Part shown: positions 1 to 9,328 of the stretch, piece after piece | How the letters are laid out: each line of letters opens with the position of its first letter | Numbering within the stretch: position 1 is the stretch's first letter | DNA from: Diacronema lutheri | Lineage: Eukaryota > Haptophyta > Pavlovophyceae > Pavlovales > Pavlovaceae | Direction of reading: 5' to 3' | Assembly (NCBI GenBank): GCA_019448385.1 | Contig: JAGTXO010000006.1 | Location: 1,178,001-1,242,000 of the forward strand | DNA: 64,000 bases | The notes under the pieces: generated by a model | The model's database searches: none | Told to the model about the DNA's origin: nothing | Seen by the model: the letters and a program-made list of their open reading frames with translations, nothing else | Position numbers and translations under genes: made by a program

Positions 1-2500
1 ACGGTGGAGTGGGCGGAGCCCATTCCTGGCGTCTTTCTTGGCGAGCTGCTCGTGGCGAGCCACGACCGGCGGAGTGGCGCAACGTTCTGGCGCATCTCGT
101 GCACGGCGCGCGTCGCTGACGCCGCCGTTGCGGCCGCGCTCGCCGCCGCGGCCGCGAGCGGCGCCGACGACGAGACGGGCGAAACGGCTCGCAGGCGCGC
201 CATCATCTCGTTGGCGGAGGGCGCGGCCGGCGTGGTGGCTGCGGTGCCCACGTGCGAAGAGCCGTGCGAGCACGCCGAGCACATCTATTGCTTTGAGCTC
301 GCGCCTGAACCGCCCGCGGTCGGCGCGACCGCCGCGGCCGCTGCGGGCGCCGCGGGCGCAGCGTCACCGGGCGGAGCAGCCGTTACAAGCGGAGCAGCCG
401 TTACAAGCGGAGCAGCCGTTACAAGCGATGTGCGTGTCGGCGACGCGGCCGCCGCCGCGGCTGCCGCCGCCGCGCCCGGCGCCGCCAGTGCCGCGCCCGC
501 CGTGCCGTCGGCTGCTTCGCGCCGTTTCGGGCCTGGCGTGGCCGTTATCTTCGGCCTCGAGCGAGAGCGGCAGAGCGGCACGGTGCGAGCAACGAGCGTG
601 TGCGCGCTGGCCGACCCGGCGGTGGAGCGCGAGGAGGGCGTGGTGGAGACGGTGAAGGAGACGTTCGGTTTCATTGAGTGCGCCTCGCGCGACGCGCGCG
701 CCTTCTTCCACGTGTCCGCCCTGCCGGAGGGTACGCGCATGCCGACCTTACAAGGCACTGAGGTGCGCTTTGCATTGCGACCTGCGCCGGCTGGAGGCAA
801 GTCCGGCGGTGGCGGGCAGCAGGGCGACGGGGGCAAGTGGCTCGCGTACGACCTCGAAATTCTGCCGGCGGGCACGCTCAAGCTCGACGTCATCGAGCAG
901 CGCGACGTGCCCGGCATCATCCGGAAAGTTCCGGGAAAGGGCGGGAAAGGGCTCGGAACCATCGCGTACGGCCCCGGCCTCGACAAGTCGCTGCAGCCAC
1001 GTGCCGACGCGGCGGGCGCGGCAGCGGGCGACGCGTCCGCCGCGTCAAGCCGCTCGGAGGCCGCCAAGACGCGTGCCGACCTCCGCTCGTGGCGCGTGCG
1101 CGACGCGCCGCCACCGGCGGCCGCGGCGCCCACGACGGAGCAGGCGGCGCGCGCGCCCGCCGACGCGCCGGCGGACGCGGCAGACGCGCCGCCAGCCGCC
1201 GCCGACGCGCCGAACGAGGAGCTCGCGTTAAGCGCACCGTCCGCCGTCGCCGCGGCCCCGGCCGAGGACGGCGCGCAGGCGGCCGCGCCCGCGGCGACGG
1301 CGACGGCGACGGCGTGTGCGCCCGTTGCAGCCGACGCGGAGGTGGTGAAGGGCAAGGACGGCGTGGACAAGGGCGGCACGGAGGACGAGGGCGTGTTCAA
1401 AGCGCATTATCGCCCGTCCGATCTCCAAGATGGCACGCGCGCGGGCGTGGGCGATGAGGTCGTCTTCTCGCTCGTGCGCAGCCAGCGGTCCGGCAAGTTG
1501 GTCGCGCGGAAAGTCCGGCAGAAGCGGCGCACCGGCTGGGTCGATTCGATCCGCGGCTCGTTTGGTACGCGCCCGCGCGGCGCGCCGCGCGCGCGCGCGC
1601 GCGGCGCGAATCGAAAAGCGGCGCGGCGATGGGCGAATCGAAAAGCGGCGCGGCGATGGGCGAATCGAAAAGCGGCGCAGCGATGGGCGAATCAAAAAGC
1701 GGCGCGGCGATGGGCGAATCAAAAAGCGGCGCGGCGATGGGCGAATCAAAAAGCGGCGCGGCGATGGGCGCTGCGCCGCGCCGCGCGTTGACCGTCGCTC
1801 GCGCCGCGTGACGCCGCGTGACGCCACGTGACGCCGCGTGACGCCGCGTGACGCTGCGCTGCGCCGCGCCGCGCCGCGCCGCGCCGCGTCCGTACCGCTC
1901 GTCGTAGGATTCGTGCGCGCGCACGCTTCCGAGCGAAGCTACTTCTTCCATTTGTCAGAAGTGGTTGACGGTGTAACGGATCTTCGCACGGGCGACGAGG
2001 TCAGCTTCGCGCTCAGCGTCTCCGCGCGCACCAAGGAGCGCAACGCGACGGCCGTGCAACGGACGGCCATGGTGCGTGCACTGCTGCTCCGCGCGCCGCT
2101 CCGCACTGCTGCTCCGCGCGCGCCGCTCCGCACTGCTGCTCCGCGCGCGCGCGCGCGCGCGCACGGGGCGGCGAGCTTCACGCGCGTGCGCGCGCGCGCT
2201 CTCACGCGACACGCGCGCTTGTATGCCACATCTCTCTTATCATCTCGCTTGCCATCTCGCTTGTGTGCCGCCATCTCTCTCTGTCTCGCGCGCGCTCCGC
2301 TGCAGGCGCCGCCGGCGGCTGCTGCGAGCAAACTGCCACCGCTGCCCGTACGGAAGAGCACGGAGGTGGGTGCGGGCGTCATCCGGCAGGCAAAGGGTCC
2401 GGACGGCACGCGCGGATTCGCGCGGTTCCGAGCGAGGCTCGCGCCGCCTGCCGAGGACGAGCTACAGGCTGGCGCGCCGGCGGAGGCAGCCGCCGACTGA
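1..2500 (+). CDS. Multi-cold-shock-domain (UNR/CSDE1-like) RNA-binding protein, 5' truncated by window edge
   Basis: The frame is open from the first base, so the true start lies outside the window. Exons are 1-1564, 1908-2071 and 2306-2500; introns begin GT at 1565 and 2072 and end AG at 1907 and 2305. Joined, they give serial cold-shock-like modules: TFGFIECASRDARAFFHVSA near 660-720, a split one GSF/GFVRAHASERSYFFHLSEV across intron 1, and GAGVIRQAKGPDGTRGFARF near the C-terminus. Linkers are long, Ala-rich and low complexity. Proteins with several such domains (UNR/CSDE1) bind single-stranded RNA and regulate translation and mRNA stability in the cytoplasm. That family role is inferred here; a generic CSD repeat protein is the alternative. 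Splice phases (1, then 0) agree with the frame. Confidence 0.7.
371..424. repeat. 18-bp coding tandem repeat, 3 copies
   Basis: The unit GCGGAGCAGCCGTTACAA occurs three times in a row inside exon 1 of the cold-shock gene, encoding GAAVTS-type repeats in a low-complexity linker. Confidence 0.9.
1606..1767. repeat. 27-bp intronic minisatellite, 6 copies
   Basis: Six copies of a 27-bp unit starting GCGAATCGAAAAGCGGCG lie inside intron 1 (1565-1907) of the cold-shock gene. Copies 4-6 carry a G to A change (AATCAAAA), so the array grew in two stages. All frames through it stay open because 27 is a multiple of three, which creates false ORFs. Confidence 0.9.
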
Positions 2501-2765
2501 GGGTGCTGCAGGTGGTCGTGGTGGCGGAGTCGTCTTCTCCTCTCTCTCTCTTTTAAATTTTACCTCGCGGTTGATTGGCAGCGCGTGCGTTCCGCGACGA
2601 AATACGACGCGGTCCGGGGGTCATTCACACCGCCGCTGCGAGGGCCCAACGGCAGAACCAACCCCCCCCCCCCCCCCCCCCCCTCTTTCGCCGTCTGTCG
2701 GGCCGGCCTGCAGGCGCGCGGGCGCGCTGCTGCTGTGCGGTGTGCGCGCCAAGAGGGACGAGGCC
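2501..2765. other. Convergent 3' intergenic space with a 22-nt C run
   Basis: This gap separates the end of the cold-shock gene from the 3' end of the cullin gene on the other strand. It contains an uninterrupted C run at about 2662-2683. No gene is visible. Confidence 0.7.
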
Positions 2766-2918
2766 TCAGGCCAAGTACTTGTACACGGAGCTCCTGCTCG
2801 CGTCGCGCTCGAGGTACTCGCGCGCGATCAGGTCCTCGATGCGCTTCTTGATCTGCTTGGGGTCGGGCTTGAAGTGGCGCATCAGCTGTTGCGACGCCTC
2901 GAGCACGAGCCTGTGCGA

Positions 2919-2953
<35 letters not shown>

Positions 2954-5900
2954 GGCGCGGGCGCGAGCGGTGAGCGGTGAGCGCAGGGCACAGCGCACGA
3001 GTGCGCGGGCGCGGCCACGAGTGCGAGGGCCGGCGCGTCGCGGGCGCAGGGCCGTCGCAGCGTGCGCGCGCACTTCTGGTGGTCGAGCGACTTGCGCGTT
3101 TTCATGATGCGCACGATGGCCGCCTCGATCGCGTGCTTACGGTCCTGTAGTCAGCCGAGCGGGGAGCGAATGGGGCGGACCATGCCGCGGTGCCGGTCAG
3201 AGCCGGTGTGTGCCGTGGGAAACGTTGAGCCCGTGAGTGGGCGCGACGAGGCGGGGCAAGGTTGGCCAGCGGCGCAAGGTTGGCCAGAGGGGCAAGGTTG
3301 GCCAGAGGGGCAAGGTTGGCCAGCGATCGGCCTTTGGCTCGGTCGCGCCAACGCGCGCTGCCCGCTGCAACGCGCAGGCGCGCGGCGCAGCGGGGCGCGG
3401 GCACGTGGCGTGGCGTCAACACGCGCAGCGGGCTGTGCGCAACACACCTCGTCGACGGTCTGGCGTGTCGTCTCCTTCTCCTCCTGCGTCACCTTTGCCG
3501 TGAGCATCGGCACCTGCGCGCGGGCGGGGCGGGGCGGGCAATTGCCGGGGCGTTCGAGCGGCGTCTGGGTGAGGCGGAGGCGCGAGACACCGAAGCGCGG
3601 GCGTGTCATGGAGCGCGCGTGCGCGCGCCTTGACGCGGCGTGCGCGGTCGGTGAACTCGAGGTTGGGCGCGAAGGTGTGCGATGGGTCGACGTCCTTGGT
3701 GGGCGGGGTTTTGAGAAGAATCGGGTACTTTCCGAGACACAGCGAGAGAAGGTACCGCTTCAGGTCGTCGACGGGCAGCTTGAGCGCCTGCTGCACCTCG
3801 TCGCACGTGTACCGCTCCTGCGAGTTGAAGAGCAGCAGGATGCACGCCTGCACGCGCAAGGTAGCATGCGCAGGCGCGCGACACGCCCGATCTTTACACG
3901 CACCAACCGTTACACGCACCAACCGCACCAACCGACCATCGCGATCGTTGCACAGCACCGGACGGTAGCGGCAGCGGACAGGCTGGCGGGTTGGGCCGCG
4001 AGTTCGGTGGCTCGCGCTCGCTCGCCACCGCGCGCCCCACATTGAAAATTGTGCGCCTCGTGCTGTGTGTGTGCGCGCGCGCGCGCGCGCGCATGCGCGC
4101 GCCGCGTCGCGCACACACGCACGCACACGCACGCAGCCCTTCCTTTCACTCCCATCGCCACGCCCCTCGACGCAGCCCCCTTTCTTCTTCTCCGCTCACC
4201 ACAGTGCACACCACGTGTGTGCTCCGAATGCGCGCGCACCTGGTACGTGGACACGATGAGGTCGTGCTGCTTCTTCTTGCCGCCCGGCTGGAAGGTGCCC
4301 ACGACCTGCGCCGAGCCGAGGTTGTGCACCCAGCGCAACCGCCGGTGCGACGTGCGCGAGTCGTAATACTCTTTGAAGGCGGAGACGCACGCCACCATCT
4401 CCGACGGCAAGTTGAGCTCGTCCGACTTGTACGTCGGCCAGAAGCCCGTCGTCAGCACCTGCACCGTAAGATCGGTCTCGAGCTTGACGTCCTTCGCATT
4501 CATCCACTCGACGAAGGCCGTCTGATGCTCCGACGAGAGGTTCATGTCCGTGACCATGCCCTCAAGCTTGGACGTGAACTGCGCACCGCACTTGAGCTTC
4601 AGCTTGGCGATCATAGAGCGCTCGGCGTCGTCGCTCGCCGAGCGCTGGAGGAGGAGCCGCTTAGCGAGCTGCTTCTTGTAGAACTCGGCGAAGATGTCCT
4701 TGTCCGTGAGGTAGGAGAAAAGTCGCACCACCTGACAGAGGCGCAGGGGGGGGGGGGGGGGGGGGGGGAGTCAAACACACCATCAGACAGACAGTCAGAT
4801 CGACGCACAGTGGGAGCGCCATCGCAGCCGCCGGGAGCGCAGCGACGGGAGGGAACGGCGCACAGCTTCAGCCAGGCCCGCGGAGGCGGCATGTGCGCCG
4901 TGTGGGCGAGGGCGCGGCGCGCTCGCACGCCACCGCTATTCCGCGCCTGCCCGGACCGCGCCTGCCCGGACCGCGCGCGCCTGCCCGGACCGCGCCTGCC
5001 CGCGCGGCGCGGCGAGCGCGCGCCTTCTCGAGCTTGTCGTCAAGCTGCTGCTCGTCAAGGCGCTCTCCCGACTTTTTGAGCAGGTTGTCGCAAAAGTTGG
5101 AAAGCATGTCTGCCGTCGTCACCTTGTGGATGTCCTTGTTGACAAACGTCTCAAAAGCTTCCTTCATCGCCTTTTGAAAGATTGCGTTTTGCCCGAAGCA
5201 CTCCTTGACGAGCTCGTGGTAACGGTCGTGCATGTCGAGCAGCTCCTGCACGTACGGGTTCATGTCCGCCGTGCTCGCCGCCGCCGCCTTCGCCGCGTCC
5301 GTCGGCTCGTCGGTCGGCGCGTCGCCGTCGCCTGCGCCGGCGCCCGGCTGCGCGGCGGCCGCCGCGCCGCCCGCCGCACCCTCCTGCTTCCGCACGAGCG
5401 CCATCCCCACCTCGGTGATGTGCTTGCGCACGATGGCGCCGATGGGCTGCAGCCCCGTCGCGACGCGCGAGAAGAGCCTGTACATGCGCGCCAGGTCGTC
5501 GCTCTTGTGGTCGCGCAGGAGCGCCTCACACCCGGAATTCTCCTTTTCGAGAAGTTTCGTCTCGGGGATCGCGAGAAGCTCGTCCTCGCAGACCTGCAGC
5601 AGCTTGCCCTCGGTGGACGGGTGCAGGTAATGCGTTACGCGCGCTGCCTCCTGCGCGACCCGGTCCTCCGCTTTGGCCATATAGTCCGGGAACGAGTCCT
5701 GCTCTGTCCATGCCGATGCCTGCACGCGGTAGAACTCGCGCGTTGCCGAGAGGAGGTGGTCCTCAAAGTCGGAGGTGTACACCTCGAGCGAGTTGCGCGC
5801 GCCGCCCATGTCCACGAAGATCGCGACCACGTCCTTGACCAGCTTGCGGTCGACCAGCTCGCCTTCCCGCTCCCTCAGCACGAGGGACAGCAGGACCGCA

Positions 5901-6931
5901 CGCACGTCGCGCTTGACCGCGTTGAAGACGATCTCGTGGAAGGCAGCCGAGCCGACGTCGCTCAGCTCGGGCAGCGAGAACCGCTTCACGTAGAAGCGGT
6001 CCAAGTACTTGAACACGTGCGAGAGGAAACGCACCTGCCGCGTGCACGCGCACGGGACAGGGAACGCTTGGCGCGGTGCAATGCGCGATCGGCGCGACCG
6101 CAGATCGGAGCGAGCGACGTGGACGAGCGGGCGTGCGACGCCACGCGCACGTTCGCTCAGCGCCTGCGCCCGCGCCCCGCACCCGCGCCCACGCCCAGCG
6201 CCCGCGCCGCGCCGCGGCCGGTGCACTCAAACGCACCATCAGCTTGTGGTTCTCCCAGCGGCGTGCGAGCTCGCGCAGCATGGCCTCGTTCGATTTGGCC
6301 TTGATGCGCGGGAGGACGCGCGCGGAGAGGTACTCCTTCACCGATGTGCAGTAGTTGTTGTACAGCTGCTCGCTCCAGTTGTGCGGCGGCTTCTGCTCGT
6401 GCAGCGCACCGTGCGTCGCGAGGGTGGCAGGCGTGCATGCGCGTGAGGGTTGCCGTCCAGGCGCGGCGCACAAGGCCGGGCGCGGCACGCGCAAGAACGT
6501 GCATCGCGCGCCGGTGCGCGAACCTGCGTGCACATCGAGTAGACCTGTGCGCGCGTGCGCGTGCGCGTGCGCACGTTCCAGAATCAAGGAGGGGCGGGCG
6601 GGCGGAGCGTCAAGTGGCGGTGCGGTGCGCGACGCGCACGCGAGCCGAGCAGCGCGCTCGCAGCCGTGGCGCACCGTAGTGTAGAGCTGCGAATACTCGT
6701 CTGTCGTGATCCGGATGCGGTAGACGTTCTCCGTCAGGTCCTCGAGGATCTGCGCGCGCGGGAGGCGTGGATGCTCATGTGCGGTCGGCTCGCGCGCGCC
6801 CGTCGCGCGCCCGTTGCGCCACCGCGCAGACGAAGCGACGGCCTGCACGCGCATACCTCCTGGATCTTGAGCACGCCCTGCGTCTTCAGCTTCTGCCACC
6901 CATCGTCGAGCGTGATCACCGCCGCGTTCAT
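2766..6931 (-). CDS. CUL1: Cullin-1-like SCF ubiquitin-ligase scaffold
   Basis: Ten exons on the minus strand: 6857-6931, 6675-6749, 6524-6544, 6237-6392, 5024-6034, 4240-4731, 3629-3847, 3448-3513, 3074-3144, 2766-2910, giving about 776 residues, the usual cullin length. The start MNAAVITLDDGWQKLK and the end SVYKYLA-stop match plant and animal CUL1. The cullin-homology region (FAEFYKKQLAKRLL, TTGFWPTYK, LIVSTYQ) and the C-terminal winged helix with the neddylation site (AIVRIMKTRKSL, the first K being the NEDD8 acceptor by homology) are intact. Cullins hold Skp1-F-box at the N-terminus and Rbx1 at the C-terminus. Exon 3 is 21 nt, and two introns start with GC after AAG (5023 and 3628 on this strand). 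A small F-box gene lies nearby at 14737. Confidence 0.9.
3254..3325. repeat. 18-bp intronic minisatellite, 4 copies
   Basis: Unit close to GGCAAGGTTGGCCAGAGG, repeated four times within the cullin intron between exons 3448-3513 and 3074-3144. Confidence 0.85.
4746..4768. repeat. G run (C run in the cullin transcript)
   Basis: A run of about 23 G on the plus strand lies just upstream of the acceptor of cullin exon 4240-4731. In the transcript it is a C tract in the polypyrimidine position. Confidence 0.85.
6524..6544 (-). other. 21-nt micro-exon of the cullin gene
   Basis: Flanked by AG at 6546-6545 and GT at 6523-6522 on the minus strand, it encodes VYSMCTQ. This joins exon 2 (YTT) to exon 4 (KPPHNW) and restores the conserved cullin stretch, seen in plants as TTIYNMCTQKPPH. 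Phase 0 on both sides. Confidence 0.85.
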
Positions 6932-7335
6932 GGCCGCCCAACCAAGGAGGTGGCCAGAGCGCCCCTCGCGCTCTCTCGGTCCGTGCGCTCTCACACAGTC
7001 TGCGACCTCACTTCACCTCAGAGCAGTCGATTTCGCACACCACAGTCACTTTTGATTTTTCCCTGCTGCAGCCGCGCGCACCAGTACGTGCACGCGCACG
7101 AACAAGGCGGCGCAGCTCAGCCGTGCGGCTGCCGCGCCGCCGGCGTCCACGCAGCGCGCGGCTGGCAGCGCGGCGGCGTTGAGACGACGCTTTGCACGAT
7201 CTTCAGCCTCCGCGTGACTCACTGCGAGGCGGTATGCGAGCCCCCCGCCCTCGAGCATCTCAGGTCACCAGCGGTTTGCGGTGGGCCAGTCCCCGCTCCC
7301 CTCCCACGCTCGCACTAATCGGCGGCGGCTCGCCG
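6932..7335. other. Intergenic, cullin 5' flank
   Basis: This 404-bp gap lies between the cullin start and the 3' end of the RING-CH gene, both on the minus strand. It should hold the cullin promoter and 5' UTR. A short T-rich patch (about 7048-7060) is the only compositional change; I see no gene or clear motif. Confidence 0.5.
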
Positions 7336-8367
7336 TCAGACAAGGTAGTAGCGCGCGCGGGGGGGCCCGTAGGCTCTGGGCCACGGCCCGCGGCGAGGCG
7401 CAGGCTCGTCGAAAAGGCCAAACGGGTCGTCAAGCGCCGGCTCGTCGCGCCAATCGTCGGCGAAGGCCGCGCCGGCGTGCGGGGTCGCGTCGCGCGCCTG
7501 CCGCTGCCGAAGCAGGATGGCGCGCAGGAGGAGCGCCATGAGAACCAAATGAAACGTCCGTTCCCACGCTCCGCCGGCATGCGCGCGCGAATGGCGGAGC
7601 GCGCGGCGCAGCGCGTCGCGCTGCGCGTCCGCAGGCAGCGCGCTCGAGTTGGGCGCGGCGCCAGCGCCTGCGTCCATCAGCTCGTCGTCGTAGGCGCGGC
7701 CGAGCGCGTGCGGCCAATTGCGCCCAAGGGGCGTGCCGTCGGCGGCGGCGCGGTCGGCGCTCGGCTCGCGCAGCTCGTCGAGGCGGGAATCGGCAGCACC
7801 GCTCGCGTTGACCGGCACGCGGTGCTCGCCGAGCCCAGCTCGCACGCCGCCGATGCGCGGCGGGCCGTCGGCCGGAAAAAGCGCCGTGTGCCGTGGCGGC
7901 CTGGGCAGCCTCGAGACGGTCAGGACGAAGAACGCGCTGAGCGCGAAGACCATCAGCATCGACGTGCGGAAGCGCGACCACATGTGCGCCACCTGCATGT
8001 TGAGCTCGGCGTCCGCCTCCGCCTCGAACAGCTCAAACTGGCCCGCTCGCAGGCCGGCGCGCAGCAACAGCTCTTCGCGTCGCATATCCGCGCCGAGGTT
8101 GGCTTCGAGGTCGGCGGCGCGGACGTCGTACAGAACGTCGTCCATGCCATGATACGGCGCGTGGCAAATCTCGCACGTCGTCCGCCCGCTCTCGACGGCC
8201 CACTTCTCGATGCACGCGCGGTGCGTCCACCGCACCGAGCCGTCGCATTCGCACGGCGAGATCAGGCTCGCGCGCGTCCCCGGCTCGAGGCAGATGCGAC
8301 ACTCCAGTGGCGCAGCTGGCGGACCGGCGGCCTCGCTCGTTGCCCGGCGCAGCAGGGACGCGGCCAT
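7336..8367 (-). CDS. RING-CH (MARCH-type) membrane E3 ubiquitin ligase
   Basis: Single-exon ORF of 343 residues. A RING-CH finger with the C4HC3 order occupies residues 23-68: C23, C26, C39, C41, H49, C52, C65, C68, with the family Trp (W56) between the last pairs. Two hydrophobic segments follow: about residues 136-155 (MLMVFALSAFFVLTV) and 270-285 (FHLVLMALLLRAILL). This is the usual MARCH layout: cytosolic finger first, then membrane spans. Such enzymes ubiquitinate membrane proteins in the ER, Golgi or endosomes. The C-terminus is Pro/Arg-rich and acidic (DEPALDDPFGLFDEP). The start CAT at 8365-8367 overlaps a plus-strand ATG at 8366, so the two reading frames are head to head. Confidence 0.85.
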   Translation of the reverse strand: MAASLLRRATSEAAGPPAAPLECRICLEPGTRASLISPCECDGSVRWTHRACIEKWAVESGRTTCEICHAPYHGMDDVLYDVRAADLEANLGADMRREELLLRAGLRAGQFELFEAEADAELNMQVAHMWSRFRTSMLMVFALSAFFVLTVSRLPRPPRHTALFPADGPPRIGGVRAGLGEHRVPVNASGAADSRLDELREPSADRAAADGTPLGRNWPHALGRAYDDELMDAGAGAAPNSSALPADAQRDALRRALRHSRAHAGGAWERTFHLVLMALLLRAILLRQRQARDATPHAGAAFADDWRDEPALDDPFGLFDEPAPRRGPWPRAYGPPRARYYLV

Positions 8368-9328
8368 GCCCGGCGCGTGCGCCCCACGTCCACCAGGAAT
8401 TCACCTCCGGCGTCCTGGAGTGCAGTCCGCCATCGAGGGAGGCCACGAACGATGGAGGCACACGCGAGCAAGTGGGTGGCGGCAGCCTCGCTCGTCTGCG
8501 CGCACGAGCGCGCGGCGCATCACGAGTGCGCTGGTGCTGCTGTGCGCCACGCCACTCGTGCAGATACTGCGGCCCGTCCATTTGGCTGCGCAACAGAGCG
8601 AGGCTGCCGCGACCACGAGGAGCGATGCGGCGCCGCAGCCCGCCGACAGGCCTGGCCTGGCCGGCATCCCGGATACCGCGGCGGACGACGCGGCGATTGG
8701 GTCAAGGAGCAAGGGCGCGAATTCGGTGTCGGCTGCGAGTTCGCACGCGCACGCGGCCGACGCAGGCCTGCTGGGCTCGACGCGCGGCCCGTCCGGGGAC
8801 GAGCGGCCGGCTGTGGCGGCTGCGCAGCCAGTCGACGATCGTCTGATCTGGGGGAGCATGGGCACGCTCGCCAAGCTGCGCGCCTCGCGCGGCTTTCCGA
8901 TCGAGCCAAACAGGTGCGTGCTCACACGACCCGTGCGCGTCGTCCTCCACCCCAAGCTGCGCCTCGGCACCAACATGGACAAGGCATGGGTGCCGGCCGC
9001 CGACAACGGCTTTCGGCCGATGAGCGTCCTGCGGCAGCAGAAGCCATCGTTTTCTGCCGTTCCTATGGTGCGCAGACGGGCGCGGAAGAGGCAAGGCCGG
9101 CTCTGTCGTTCGTCTCCATGTCACGCGCGCCGCTGCCGCTCGCGTCCGCCGCGCGGATCTCGGAAAGGAGCTCGACGATCTCGACGAACGACGGTCGACT
9201 GTCGGCCTCGTCGTGCCAGCACCGCTCCATCAGCCGCGCGTGCGCCGGTAGGCAGCTCGACGGCACGTTTGGGCGCAGCTTCTGCTCGCGCACCGCCAGG
9301 CCGATTTGCACCGGGTTCATCCCTTTGA
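8366..9328 (+). CDS. Uncertain hypothetical protein with one membrane anchor
   Basis: An open frame of about 320 codons. An Arg-rich N-terminus is followed by one hydrophobic segment (ITSALVLLCATPLVQIL, near residue 52) and an Ala/Ser-rich stretch. A more ordinary segment follows (DDRLIWGSMGTLAKLRASRG; then VVLHPKLRLGTNMDKAWVPA). The last 266 bp lie antisense to the 3' end of the CHAT-kinase gene and turn Arg-rich, so the real protein may end earlier or be spliced. A GT at 8913 after CCAAACAG is one possible donor. I recognise no family. It may be a type II membrane protein or a shadow frame; the ATG overlapping the RING-CH start is only one candidate start. Confidence 0.3.
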   Translation: MPGACAPRPPGIHLRRPGVQSAIEGGHERWRHTRASGWRQPRSSARTSARRITSALVLLCATPLVQILRPVHLAAQQSEAAATTRSDAAPQPADRPGLAGIPDTAADDAAIGSRSKGANSVSAASSHAHAADAGLLGSTRGPSGDERPAVAAAQPVDDRLIWGSMGTLAKLRASRGFPIEPNRCVLTRPVRVVLHPKLRLGTNMDKAWVPAADNGFRPMSVLRQQKPSFSAVPMVRRRARKRQGRLCRSSPCHARRCRSRPPRGSRKGARRSRRTTVDCRPRRASTAPSAARAPVGSSTARLGAASARAPPGRFAPGSSL

